A DNA stretch of 64,000 bases from Chryseotalea sanaruensis. Lineage in GTDB: Bacteria > Bacteroidota > Bacteroidia > Cytophagales > Cyclobacteriaceae. The translations under genes were made by a program, and so were the position numbers. Location: the NCBI RefSeq assembly GCF_003990915.1, contig NZ_BHXQ01000001.1, forward strand, positions 303,402 to 367,401. Direction: 5' to 3'. Shown here piece after piece: positions 18,861 to 27,797 of the stretch. The notes under the pieces are model-generated. The model saw only the letters and a program-made list of their open reading frames with translations, searched no databases and was not told where the DNA came from. Numbering within the stretch: the first letter of the stretch is position 1; every line of letters starts with the position of its first letter.

Positions 18861-19484
18861 TCAGGCGGTTAACGCATACATAATAATATTGATACTGAAT
18901 CGTGTGTTGTCAATTCTATAAAATCTTTTGTTTCTAAAATCGTAGTCCCATTCGCAACCATAATCTTTGTTGCTATAGAGCACACCGATTTTGTTTTTCA
19001 CTTCAATGGCTTTTAAATAATCATGCACAATGTCATCACCCCAACCATTAAGTTCCTGTGAGGTAGTAGGAGGGCCATCAAATTTAAAAAAGGATGAATA
19101 GAGCGCATGATTGTTTGGTATTTTCTTCAATGAAGCAGTTCCGAATATTTTTTCCATCTGTGCTTCGAAAGATTTAGCAAATAGCCCGTCTATGTCATGG
19201 TTGCAATCATCTACAAAAACAAACCCGCCATTGAGCACATACTTCTCAAAATTCTCTTTTTCCTGTGGTGTAAATTCTACCAGTTTGTGGCCGCTTAGAT
19301 AGCAGAAAGGGCAACGAAAAATTTCATTGCTGCTAAGCGATATAATGTTTTCCTGCGTATCGATATTTAATGAAGTATACTCTACGAGCGAGTTTAACAC
19401 ATTGGATGGCATGCGTTGATCTACATCCCAGTCACCGGATTCGTATTGCAAACGTGTGAAAAAGAATTTATTAACCAGACTCAT
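18861..19484 (-). CDS. DUF4159 domain protein
   Basis: A 207-residue protein of the DUF4159 family. Visible family features are the opening FFTRLQYESGDWDVD, the core FRCPFCYLSGH, the glycine-rich turn YVLNGGFVFVDDCNHDIDG, and the C-terminal YSNKDYGCEWDYDFRNKRFYRIDNTRF. The fold resembles glutamine-amidotransferase-like domains but no catalytic triad is obvious. There is no signal peptide, so it is likely cytoplasmic. First gene of the six-gene operon; the promoter presumably lies in 19485-19634, where the inverted repeat at 19520-19615 also sits. Confidence 0.85.
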   Translation of the reverse strand: MSLVNKFFFTRLQYESGDWDVDQRMPSNVLNSLVEYTSLNIDTQENIISLSSNEIFRCPFCYLSGHKLVEFTPQEKENFEKYVLNGGFVFVDDCNHDIDGLFAKSFEAQMEKIFGTASLKKIPNNHALYSSFFKFDGPPTTSQELNGWGDDIVHDYLKAIEVKNKIGVLYSNKDYGCEWDYDFRNKRFYRIDNTRFSINIIMYALTA

Positions 19485-19519
19485 TGACCGAAACCTACCT
19501 TACAACTTAACCTAAATAA

Positions 19520-19615
19520 AGAGACTGTCTCATGTGGTAGCAATTTCAGCGTTTTCAGCTGATTTACTTTGCCTGAGTATTTGTAACAGGCAACACCATT
19601 AATGAGACAGTCTCT
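19520..19615. repeat. Inverted repeat of perfect 14-bp arms, each arm itself palindromic
   Basis: Arms at 19520-19533 and 19602-19615 are exact reverse complements. Each contains the odd-length palindrome GAGAC-N-GTCTC, and the 68-base interior holds a smaller stem (GCCTG at 19571 with CAGGC at 19587). It lies between the tldE stop and the DUF4159 start. It could be a MITE or IS-end remnant, a paired operator or a transcription barrier; no clear target-site duplication is visible. Confidence 0.7.
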
Positions 19616-19634
19616 GATTGAAAATTGTTATTGC

Positions 19635-20954
19635 CTACACAGCATCAGATAAACTGGTGAAGGTAAAGTCACGGATTTTCATGTAAGGTATTAAATTGCC
19701 ACCTACACGCACCTGTTTACCAAGTGTCTCGAGATTGTTCAACATGATTACGGGGCTTTCGTTAAAGCGGAAGTTCTTCACCGGATGTTTAATCTTTCCA
19801 TTTTCAATAAAGAAAGTACTATCACGTGTAAGCCCAGTGTATAGTTGTGTTTGTGGATCTACTGAACGGATGTACCAGAAGCGTGTAACCAAAATTCCCT
19901 TCTTAGTATCCTTAATCATATCTTCAACAGAAGCATTGCCACCTTCGAAAATTACATTACCCGGGAATGGCACCGGGGCAACATTTTTCTGTGATGCCCA
20001 ATAGCGATCATAAAATAAGTTGCTGACAACACCATTTTTAATAATGTCCAGACGCTGACGCGCCTGACCATCACCCGTCCATGGTGTAGCAGGGACTTCT
20101 GTATTAAATGGATCTGAATAGATGTTAACACGTTCATCAAGCATTTTTTCGCCTAGCTTGGTTCCACCTCCTTTTTTAGAGAGAAAGCTTCGGCCTTCAT
20201 CCGCCTGGCGTGCGCCCATAGAGAAAAACATGTTGCCTAGTAATTCAGCAGAGGCGGCTGGTTCAAGAATAACAGTATACTTACCAGGTTCAATCGCTTT
20301 TGCATCTCGTGATCCTAGTGCTTTTTGAATAGCAATGTTAGAAGCTTCTGCGGTATCTAGTTTACTTACATCATTAAAGTCGCGAGTTACCCAACCAGAA
20401 CCGGTGCCATCGTTGCTACGCATGGTAACAGTAAAATCAACATTAGTTGATTGGTTATAAAGAAACATTCCTTTGGTATTCATCATTGCTGAGAAACCAT
20501 GGTTGTGTTCCAGAAACCCGGCAGCTGTTACATCCTTTGCAGCAGCAGGGTTAATGCTATTTGCAGCTGCTTGTGCCCGATACTCAGGTGTGATTTTAGC
20601 AGTGGCTTCCGAGTAAGTTTTAGATTCACCACCATATTGTTGTGGTGGGAGAGGTTCCATAAACTCAGGATTTTCAGGAGCCAGCTTAGCAAGTTCTTCT
20701 GCTCTTCTTACTGTTTTTTCGAGCGATGCTACGTCAAATTCATTAATGGTGGCAACACCTGATTTTTTGCCATAGTATGCCTGTACGCCTAATGTTACAT
20801 CACTGTTTTCACCTGCGGTGGATACAGTATTACGGGCGTAGCGGATATTGCCGCTGTTGTTTCCGTTCAGGTTGGCAATGAGGCCATCTGCTTTTGAATA
20901 GCTGATAACCTTTTCCAGTATTTGTTTTGCTTCTTCTTTAGATAATATAGCCAT
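19635..20954 (-). CDS. tldE: TldE/PmbA-type subunit of the TldD/TldE protease
   Basis: A 439-residue member of the TldD/PmbA family without an HExxxH motif, which identifies it as the non-metal-binding partner TldE. In E. coli the TldD/TldE heterodimer degrades unfolded peptides and matures microcin B17 and CcdA. Features include the N-terminal ARNTVSTAGENSDVTLGVQAYYGKKSG, the middle GKYTVILEPAASAELLGNMFF, and a C-terminal GNLIPYMKIRDFTFTSLSDAV. No export signal is seen, whereas the partner has one. The ATG at 20954 lies 29 bp after the tldD stop, so the two are probably co-transcribed. Confidence 0.9.
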   Translation of the reverse strand: MAILSKEEAKQILEKVISYSKADGLIANLNGNNSGNIRYARNTVSTAGENSDVTLGVQAYYGKKSGVATINEFDVASLEKTVRRAEELAKLAPENPEFMEPLPPQQYGGESKTYSEATAKITPEYRAQAAANSINPAAAKDVTAAGFLEHNHGFSAMMNTKGMFLYNQSTNVDFTVTMRSNDGTGSGWVTRDFNDVSKLDTAEASNIAIQKALGSRDAKAIEPGKYTVILEPAASAELLGNMFFSMGARQADEGRSFLSKKGGGTKLGEKMLDERVNIYSDPFNTEVPATPWTGDGQARQRLDIIKNGVVSNLFYDRYWASQKNVAPVPFPGNVIFEGGNASVEDMIKDTKKGILVTRFWYIRSVDPQTQLYTGLTRDSTFFIENGKIKHPVKNFRFNESPVIMLNNLETLGKQVRVGGNLIPYMKIRDFTFTSLSDAV

Positions 20955-20983
20955 GATGCTTTTACAAATTAATGTGATACTAA

Positions 20984-22633
20984 TTAGATGGTTCTTCCGG
21001 TATTGATAACGTTAATACCATTAAAGCGTGTAGTCGAACTTCCGTGCGATACAGCACTAACCTGAGATGGCTGACCTTTGCCATCGAAGAATGATCCGAA
21101 CATGCGATAATCTGAAGCATCACATATTTTTGTACAGCTATTCCAAAACTCCTGTGTATTAGATTGGTAAGCTACATCGTTCAGCATACCGGTAATTTGT
21201 CCGTTCTTGATTTCGTAGTACACAGTGCCACCAAATTGGAAATTGTAACGTTGTTGATCAATAGAATATGAACCACGTCCTGCTATGTAAATTCCTTTTT
21301 CTACATCCTTAATCATTTGTTGCACAGAGTAAGGATCCTTACCTGGTGCCAATGATACGTTAGGCATGCGTTGGAACTGAACATCATTCCAGCTTTGCGA
21401 ATAACAACAGCCGTGCGATTCTTTCTGATCGATAATATGTACCTGATCGCGTATAGCCTGATAGTTAACCAACACACCATCTTTAATCAGATCCCATTGT
21501 TTGCACTTAACACCCTCATCATCATAACCAACTGCACCTAATGAACCTGGTTGTGTTTTATCAGCGAAGATGTTTACCAACTTACTGCCATAATTAAAGT
21601 TACCAGCTTTTAGTTTGTCCAAGGTTGCAAAGCTTGTGCCTGCATAGTTGGCTTCGTAACCTAACACACGATCAAGTTCTAAAGGGTGACCAACAGATTC
21701 GTGAATCGTTAAGCCTAAGTGATTAGGTTCTAATACTAAATCATATTTGCCAGGATCAACGGACTTTGCTGAAAGCATTTCTTTAGCCTGGCGAGCTGCA
21801 AGTCCTGCATCTTCAATTATATCATAGCTGTTTTTGTATAAGTACATGCCAGGAACAACACCGCTCAACTTATCTTCTTGCTTAGGGTTCATGTATTCAT
21901 AACCCATACCCATAGGGGCACTCATGGCCTGGCGGGTTTTGAATTTACCAGCTGCCTTATCAATGGCCGTTACGTTAAATGTTGGCCAGATTCTATGAAT
22001 ATCCTGATCAATGTATGACCCTTCAGATGAAGCAAAGTATTTTTGCTCATTTACCTGGAAGAGATTGGAGTTTACAAAGCTCGCTCCATTCTTCTGCGCC
22101 TCAGCATTGGCCGCAAGTAGCAATTCTACTTTTTCAGCCACAGGTATTTCAAAAGCATTTTTCTGAATAGGTGTTTTCCAGGAAACTTCCCCATGAGAAG
22201 CGTTTGGAGCTAGTTTCACCGGATCTGTTTGAAACTTAGAGTTTGCTTTTGCAATGGCAACTGCTTGCATGGTGGCTTTCTTAACTCCCTCTGGACTAAC
22301 ATCGTTGGTAGAAGCAAAACCCCATGTACCGTTAGCAATCACGCGAATACCTACACCATACGATTCACCGTTAACAATGTTCTGTACTTTGTTTTCACGA
22401 GTAGAGATAAACTGATTTAAATAACGACCAATGCGAACATCAGTATAAGTGGCTCCATTACTTTTGGCTGTATTTAATGCTGCATCCGCTATCTGCTTCT
22501 TCTGAAGAACATTCAGAGGAGATTCAAGCAATGCCTCAATGGATACAGGGTTACTATTACCAAGCAAGCCCAAAGGTAGCATCATGCCACCAAGGCCAAG
22601 GCCCGCAATCTGTACAAAGTCTCTTCTTTTCAA
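20984..22633 (-). CDS. tldD: TldD-type metalloprotease subunit with Tat signal
   Basis: A 549-residue catalytic subunit of the TldD/TldE protease. The metal-binding HExxxH is present as HESVGH (H311, E312, H316) in the family block GLTIHESVGHPLELD. It opens with KRRDFVQIAGLGLGG, a twin-arginine export signal, so export to the periplasm is predicted. E. coli TldD is cytoplasmic and shorter, so the signal and about 50 extra N-terminal residues are noteworthy. The C-terminal half contains ICDASDYRMFGSFFDGKGQP, usual in the family. First gene of the tldDE pair. Confidence 0.93.
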   Translation of the reverse strand: MKRRDFVQIAGLGLGGMMLPLGLLGNSNPVSIEALLESPLNVLQKKQIADAALNTAKSNGATYTDVRIGRYLNQFISTRENKVQNIVNGESYGVGIRVIANGTWGFASTNDVSPEGVKKATMQAVAIAKANSKFQTDPVKLAPNASHGEVSWKTPIQKNAFEIPVAEKVELLLAANAEAQKNGASFVNSNLFQVNEQKYFASSEGSYIDQDIHRIWPTFNVTAIDKAAGKFKTRQAMSAPMGMGYEYMNPKQEDKLSGVVPGMYLYKNSYDIIEDAGLAARQAKEMLSAKSVDPGKYDLVLEPNHLGLTIHESVGHPLELDRVLGYEANYAGTSFATLDKLKAGNFNYGSKLVNIFADKTQPGSLGAVGYDDEGVKCKQWDLIKDGVLVNYQAIRDQVHIIDQKESHGCCYSQSWNDVQFQRMPNVSLAPGKDPYSVQQMIKDVEKGIYIAGRGSYSIDQQRYNFQFGGTVYYEIKNGQITGMLNDVAYQSNTQEFWNSCTKICDASDYRMFGSFFDGKGQPSQVSAVSHGSSTTRFNGINVINTGRTI

Positions 22634-22916
22634 GGTTGTAATATTTAAGGTGAATAATTTGGTTCAAGCCAAAAGTTAGAAATAAATGACAGGCTTATAA
22701 AAAGCCGTAAAACAAATTATATGAGCGGCATTTTAGGCATATCCGTCAATGATTTACGAACATGAAATACAAACTAAGCAGAGAAACTTAAAAAGTTACA
22801 CGATTTTTATTCTACCCTAAAGGGCGTTAGTAAAAAAACAGTCTGCAAATTCATTGAAACTCTTTTTTAGGTGAACACGTACTTAGGTTTTTATTATCCT
22901 TACCAATTGCTCCCAA

Positions 22917-25352
22917 ATGCTGAGAAATTTTCTTAAAACTGCCAGCCGTATTATTGTAAAACAAAGAGCATATGCAGTAATAAATCTGATAGGCCTTACT
23001 TCAGGTATTGCGTTGGCATTATTGATTATGGCTTACGTCAGGTCAGAAACCAATTATGACACTTTTCATGAAAAGATAGACCGTTTATATAGAATAAATT
23101 ATAAAGCACCTAATGGTTTGGACTTAGCCAGCTCACCGCCCCCCATTGCACCAGCTATGAAAGATTTCTTTCCGGAAGTTGAGCATGCGGCCAGGTTATA
23201 TGGTCGTAACATAAGCATAAAGCTTCCAGATCAGGATATCGCTTTTGAGGAGACGGGTGTTTTCTTTGTTGACTCTGCACTTATGGACATGTTCTCACTG
23301 GAGTTTGTTCAAGGAAATCCATCGAGAGCGCTTGTTGATAAATTTACGGTTATTATAAATGAGGAGATGGCTAAAAAATATTTTGGTGAAGCTAATCCCA
23401 TTGGTGAATCATTAATCTTTTCTGGTCTGCATAGTTTTAAGGTTACTGGAGTTGTAAAAAATTTTCCGGAGAACTCTCATCTACGCTTTAATATGTTAGT
23501 TCCATACGAAAACATGTTCGATTTGGAAACTGAGCAAACAGCACAAGTCCTGCGAAATAATTTGGCTGTAAACTTTGTAATCAGTCACGGTTATACTTAT
23601 GTATTATTAAAAGAAGGAGCTGACCCTAGTCAGGTTGATGCTAACATGGAAGCTTTCCTGAAAAAACATGCACTTCCACAAATGCTGGTAGGGCAGGTGT
23701 TCACCCTTTTTCCGGTAAAAGACATTCACTTGAAGTCAACAGCTTTAGCGGAACCGTCAACACCAAACTCGATGTCGACTATTTACATTTTTATAGCAAT
23801 TGGGTTGCTTACACTAGTCATTGCCAGTATAAACTATATTAACCTATCTACAGCGCAGTCACTAACACGTATCAAAGAGATTGGCGTTCGTGTAATCATG
23901 GGATCGGGCAAGCAGCAGATTGTTATGCAGTTTTTTGTAGAAAGTTTTCTGTTTGTGTCAATATCAATGGTGTTAGCCTTTGGTGTGTATTACGTTACGC
24001 TTCCTTTATTAAATCTGTTTACCAACAAGAACCTGCTGTTTATAGATAGTATAGATATGCCCCTGGCATTTATCTGTGTAGCTTTATTGATTGGCATTAC
24101 ATTACTGGCCGGCTCTTATCCTGCTTACTTCGTAACTAAATTCAATTCGGTTGGTTCGCTTAAAGGCGAAGGCGTTACAGGCTTAGGTAGTCAATGGTTG
24201 AGGAAAAGTCTTGTGGTGTTTCAATTAAGCATTGCATTTCTGCTTTTAACATGCTCCATGTTAATAGTAAAGCAACTCCGCTATTTGCACGACAGACCTT
24301 TGGGTTTTGAAAGTCAACATGTGGTTACTATTCCCTTATTCAGTCAGAACCTTAATGGTATCTTCGGTCAGCGTGATTCTTTATTTACTACACGCTTAAA
24401 AAGTTTCCGTGATGCGCTAGAAAGTGAGACGGGGATTTTAAAAACAACCTTGTCATCGAATCCTCCCGGTTTAGGTGCCACCTATCGTGGTACCATCCCG
24501 GAAGGATTTACGCAGGAAGATCGGATCTTTGTTGCCAACTTCTCTGTTGATTATAATTTTAATGAAGCATACGGACTTGAAGTAATAACAGGAAGGTGGT
24601 TTGATGAGGATTATGGAACAGATCGAACAGAAGCTTTTGTTATAAATGAAACTGCGGTTAAAGAATTCAACTGGTTAAGTGCAGATGAAGCACTTGGCAA
24701 AACGATAAATCGGGAAGGCAAGTTTGGTAAGGTGATAGGGGTGATCAAAGATTATAATTTTAACTCATTGACAACCCCCGTTTCTGCTTTAGTGATTGAA
24801 CACAATAATAACCAGTTCAATATACTATCGGTACGGTTTGAGAATGATCAGGTTACAACCTTAATGGACAAGTTAGAAGCTCAATGGAATAGGAATTTTC
24901 CGGAGAAAAGTTTTGAGTACACGTTTCTTGATGAACAACTGGACTCACAATATGCCAATTATCAAAGCTTTGGTGATATTATCCGAGCCTTTACCTTCAT
25001 TGCCATACTCATTTCCTGTTTGGGGGTTTATGGACTCGTGCTCTTTATTGTTCAGCGAAAAGTAAAGGAAATTGGTGTTCGCAAGGTTCTGGGGTCTACT
25101 ATTAGTGGTATTTTATTAATAATTTTTAAGGACTTTTTCTGGTTGCTTTTATTCGGGTTTGTAGTTGCTATACCAGTTTCTTACTATTTTTTAAATGATT
25201 GGCTACAAAACTTCACTTATCATACCAGTTTAGATGTGGCAACTTTTGTTTTAAGCTTCCTGATTTTATTAGGGATAACTTTATTAACAGTGAGTTTTCA
25301 GGCAATTAAGGCTTCGTTAGCCAATCCTATCAATGCATTAAGAAGTGAGTAA
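22917..25352 (+). CDS. FtsX/MacB-type ABC transporter permease
   Basis: An 811-residue permease with the double arrangement common in Bacteroidota: a TM segment (about 20-42), a MacB-like periplasmic domain (about 45-270), three TM segments with an FtsX signature (about 285-420, containing IKEIGVRVIMGS), a second TM/periplasmic unit (about 425-670) and a second FtsX domain (about 680-805, with VKEIGVRKVLGSTISGIL). No ATPase gene is adjacent, as is frequent for these orphan permeases. The ATG at 22917 directly precedes the conserved N-terminal amphipathic region. It likely serves in export or in mechanotransmission of an envelope process; the substrate is unknown. Confidence 0.92.
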   Translation: MLRNFLKTASRIIVKQRAYAVINLIGLTSGIALALLIMAYVRSETNYDTFHEKIDRLYRINYKAPNGLDLASSPPPIAPAMKDFFPEVEHAARLYGRNISIKLPDQDIAFEETGVFFVDSALMDMFSLEFVQGNPSRALVDKFTVIINEEMAKKYFGEANPIGESLIFSGLHSFKVTGVVKNFPENSHLRFNMLVPYENMFDLETEQTAQVLRNNLAVNFVISHGYTYVLLKEGADPSQVDANMEAFLKKHALPQMLVGQVFTLFPVKDIHLKSTALAEPSTPNSMSTIYIFIAIGLLTLVIASINYINLSTAQSLTRIKEIGVRVIMGSGKQQIVMQFFVESFLFVSISMVLAFGVYYVTLPLLNLFTNKNLLFIDSIDMPLAFICVALLIGITLLAGSYPAYFVTKFNSVGSLKGEGVTGLGSQWLRKSLVVFQLSIAFLLLTCSMLIVKQLRYLHDRPLGFESQHVVTIPLFSQNLNGIFGQRDSLFTTRLKSFRDALESETGILKTTLSSNPPGLGATYRGTIPEGFTQEDRIFVANFSVDYNFNEAYGLEVITGRWFDEDYGTDRTEAFVINETAVKEFNWLSADEALGKTINREGKFGKVIGVIKDYNFNSLTTPVSALVIEHNNNQFNILSVRFENDQVTTLMDKLEAQWNRNFPEKSFEYTFLDEQLDSQYANYQSFGDIIRAFTFIAILISCLGVYGLVLFIVQRKVKEIGVRKVLGSTISGILLIIFKDFFWLLLFGFVVAIPVSYYFLNDWLQNFTYHTSLDVATFVLSFLILLGITLLTVSFQAIKASLANPINALRSE

Positions 25353-25598
25353 AACGATCATGTTGAGGACTACTTTTATTATACGGCAGCACACACCTTA
25401 AATTTAAGGCATTATTTGCTTTACCTAAGTTCGAAAATTGACCCAAGCATATTGCAGTTCAATTAATCTAAAAATTGAAACCCGATCTTTACGCCTTTTA
25501 ATTTAGGATGAATGCTGACTTGTATATATTTGTATTTAATTATAATCCTTAAACAATAAATTCCCGACTATGCGTTTGGAATTTTAAACCAATATTTT

Positions 25599-26468
25599 GT
25601 GCTGAAGAAAATTATTGCTCCCCTAGTACTATTCGTTGTTCTCATTTCAATCTCCTGTCAGGATCCTGAAGTATCTGATGATCAGCTTCTTCGTGAGGTT
25701 AAAGCTATTGATGCTTATCTGGATGCCAATGAGACTGACTATATCGCGTACGATCAATCAGGTATAAGATTGGTTATTCATCAGTTTGGAACAATGCCCC
25801 CTGTGCGTAAGGGGCAAAAATTAAGGGCTTCTGTAAAAGGCAAATTGTTAAGTAATGGCAATTATTTTACAGATGTTTCCTTCAACTCATTACTTGATAG
25901 CATTGGAGGTTCAGGTCTTCAATTCGCTATTTCCGCGCTTATGGTAGGAGGCGAAGCTAGTCTGTATATACCATCTAAATATGCTTTCGGAGGCATTTCC
26001 ATTAATGATATACCGGCTAACTCTACACTTGTTTACGAGGTTAAGCTTTTTGCAGTTACCAAAACTGAAGCCGAACAAATAAGATTTTCAAGCGACACAA
26101 TAGCAATTAAGCAATACATCCAGGATAACAACCTTGTAGGATTCACATCGCATCCAAGCGGGGTTTGGTATAAGGTTACTGATCAGGGAAATGGTATATA
26201 TCCAAAAGTATATGATGGGGTAAGTTTAATCTATTCAGGATCATTTTTAAGCACAGGAAATGTATTTGATGATGGTACATTATCAAATATATCTCCATTT
26301 GGTTTGATTGACGGGTTGAAAGTTGGTATTCCGATATTGGACGAAGAGGGAAGTGCAATATTTCTGATTCCTTCAGGTTTAGCCTATGGACCTCAGGGAT
26401 CAGGATCTTCAATTCCTGCAAATGCTAACTTAAAGTTTGAAGTAGAGTTAACAAAAGTTTTTAAGTAA
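25599..26468 (+). CDS. Lipoprotein with two FKBP-type peptidyl-prolyl isomerase domains
   Basis: A 289-residue envelope protein. The signal ends in the lipobox ISISC (C20). Two FKBP-like domains follow: residues about 60-155 (PVRKGQKLRASVKGKLL to NSTLVYEVKLFAV) and about 195-289 (DGVSLIYSGSFL to NANLKFEVELTKV). The second keeps the FDDG and IPSGLAYGPQG motifs. The first is more diverged, with YFTD where the FD motif is expected, and may be structural. The start is GTG at 25599, placed just before MLKKI-type basic residues; no better ATG gives the signal peptide. Proteins of this kind assist folding of exported proteins in the periplasm. Confidence 0.85.
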   Translation: MLKKIIAPLVLFVVLISISCQDPEVSDDQLLREVKAIDAYLDANETDYIAYDQSGIRLVIHQFGTMPPVRKGQKLRASVKGKLLSNGNYFTDVSFNSLLDSIGGSGLQFAISALMVGGEASLYIPSKYAFGGISINDIPANSTLVYEVKLFAVTKTEAEQIRFSSDTIAIKQYIQDNNLVGFTSHPSGVWYKVTDQGNGIYPKVYDGVSLIYSGSFLSTGNVFDDGTLSNISPFGLIDGLKVGIPILDEEGSAIFLIPSGLAYGPQGSGSSIPANANLKFEVELTKVFK

Positions 26469-26476
26469 TTCCTGAT

Positions 26477-26857
26477 ATGAAGGATTACAAGAAATATTAT
26501 CCGATTGCCGCAACGCCAGATCAGGTTTATCTCGCGCTCACAACTGAAACTACTATACAGCTATGGACTGGCGATCAGGCAGAGATGAAACCTGAACCCG
26601 GTACAGAGTTTTCTATGTGGAGTGGTGCCATTGTTGGGCTTAACCTGGAGTTTGAAAAGGATAAGAAGATAATGCAACAATGGTATTTTGGTACTGAAAA
26701 CGAACCTTCGATTGTTACTATTAAGCTTCACCCAGATGGTGACAATGCTACTTCTGTAGAGCTTAGGCATACCAATATTCCTGATGATGATTACGATGAT
26801 ATTGTACAGGGATGGAATGAAGTCTACTTTGAATCACTACAAGATTTCTATAAGTAG
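26477..26857 (+). CDS. SRPBCC/AHSA1-like domain protein
   Basis: A 126-residue cytoplasmic protein with the START/Bet v1-like fold of the AHSA1 (Aha1 C-terminal homology) family. Visible features are the N-terminal ATPDQVYLALTTETTIQLWTGDQAEMKP, the middle KKIMQQWYFG, and SVELRHTNIPDDDYDDIVQGWNEVYFESLQDFYK at the end. These small proteins bind hydrophobic ligands or partners; the specific role is unknown. It starts 8 bases after the FKBP gene and is probably in the same transcript. Confidence 0.85.
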   Translation: MKDYKKYYPIAATPDQVYLALTTETTIQLWTGDQAEMKPEPGTEFSMWSGAIVGLNLEFEKDKKIMQQWYFGTENEPSIVTIKLHPDGDNATSVELRHTNIPDDDYDDIVQGWNEVYFESLQDFYK

Positions 26858-26858
26858 T

Positions 26859-26884
26859 TTGTACGATTCTGTACAATGCATTGT
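26859..26884. promoter_or_regulatory. Two overlapping palindromes before a small membrane gene
   Basis: TTGTAC/GTACAA (26859-26876, 6-base spacer) overlaps the perfect 12-bp palindrome ACAATGCATTGT (26873-26884). They lie directly after the AHSA1-like stop and about 100 bp before the small membrane protein gene. There is no T tract, so this is not an intrinsic terminator; it is a possible operator. Confidence 0.35.
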
Positions 26885-26987
26885 TCAAATTTGATTGTCA
26901 AACGCTGAGATATCACTCTTAGAAGCATTAATCAATGTTTCTTAAGATGGCGTGATTGTTGATTTAAGTTTTTAAATCTTGATCAAC

Positions 26988-27194
26988 ATGAATGTATTCC
27001 TTTCCTTGGTATTGTGGTGCCTGCTATTTGTATTATGCTGGCCTTTGGCCCTGCTATTACTACTGCTCTTCCCGATCATCTGGTTAATAGCCTTACCTTT
27101 TCGAATTGTAGGATTTACGTTAGAATGGCTTTTCAAATTGATAGGAGCCATACTGTTATTTCCTTTTTCTTTTCTTGGTTCTTATAAACAATAA
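26988..27194 (+). CDS. Small hydrophobic membrane protein
   Basis: A 68-residue protein made almost wholly of two or three hydrophobic segments rich in Leu, Trp and Phe, ending FPFSFLGSYKQ. The ATG at 26988 is preferred to the TTG at 26979. It is followed within 10 bases by a good intrinsic terminator, which supports it as a real gene. The family is not recognised; the function is unknown. Confidence 0.6.
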   Translation: MNVFLSLVLWCLLFVLCWPLALLLLLLFPIIWLIALPFRIVGFTLEWLFKLIGAILLFPFSFLGSYKQ

Positions 27195-27220
27195 AAGCGG
27201 GTTTCCCCGCTTTTCTATTG
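27193..27220. terminator. Bidirectional terminator between convergent genes
   Basis: A 9-bp stem, AAAAGCGGG (27193-27201) with CCCGCTTTT (27206-27214), closes a TTTC loop. A/T runs on both sides let it serve both the small membrane gene (+) and the cyclophilin gene (-). Confidence 0.8.
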
Positions 27221-27238
27221 TGTAACTATTTGGGATAG

Positions 27239-27685
27239 CTAAATACTTTCTACTTCTTTGATAACAACTTTCTCCATAACATCACCTTGACGAATCTGAT
27301 CAATTACCTCAAGCCCTTCATATACTTTGCCAAAAACGGTATGATTGCGATCAAGGTGAGCGGTGTTTTCTCTGCTATGGCAAATGAAAAACTGTGATCC
27401 TCCGGTATTGCGTCCTGCATGTGCCATAGATAATACACCACGGTCGTGGTATTGGTTATTTCCATCTAACTCACATTTAATGGTATGACCTGGTCCGCCA
27501 TTACCGATCCCATTTGGGCAGCCTCCCTGAACGACAAAGTTTGGAATAACTCTGTGGAATGTCAGGCCATCATAAAAATTATGTTCGGCAAGGTCAATAA
27601 AGTTTTTTACAGTTCCAGGGGCATCTTCTGCAAAGAATTGAATCTTCATAACACCCTTTTTTGTATGGATTTCGGCTACCTTCAT
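27239..27685 (-). CDS. Cyclophilin-type peptidyl-prolyl cis-trans isomerase
   Basis: A 148-residue cyclophilin that speeds proline isomerisation. It has the family motifs [33 protein letters not shown] and [18 protein letters not shown]. The frame is open back to 27757, but that start would lie inside the terminator of the upstream gene. The ATG at 27685 ([11 protein letters not shown]) matches where cyclophilins of this size begin. No signal peptide, so cytoplasmic. Confidence 0.93.
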   Translation of the reverse strand: MKVAEIHTKKGVMKIQFFAEDAPGTVKNFIDLAEHNFYDGLTFHRVIPNFVVQGGCPNGIGNGGPGHTIKCELDGNNQYHDRGVLSMAHAGRNTGGSQFFICHSRENTAHLDRNHTVFGKVYEGLEVIDQIRQGDVMEKVVIKEVESI

Positions 27686-27741
27686 ATTCGCTAATTTTCT
27701 GCAAATTAAGCCGCTTGACTTGTTCATAAAAGTATTTGCAT

Positions 27742-27770
27742 AAAAAAAGCCTGACAATTGCTTGTCAGGC
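27742..27770 (-). terminator. Intrinsic terminator of the M57 metalloprotease gene
   Basis: A 9-bp stem (27749-27757 with 27762-27770) and 4-base loop are followed on the minus strand by seven T (27742-27748). It lies 28 bp beyond the M57 stop. Confidence 0.88.
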
Positions 27771-27797
27771 CTCTAGCATTAGCTGGGGACTAGTTAG

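Noticed and set aside
27686..27757. Upstream extension of the cyclophilin
   Set aside because: It would begin inside the terminator of the neighbouring gene and adds non-family residues.
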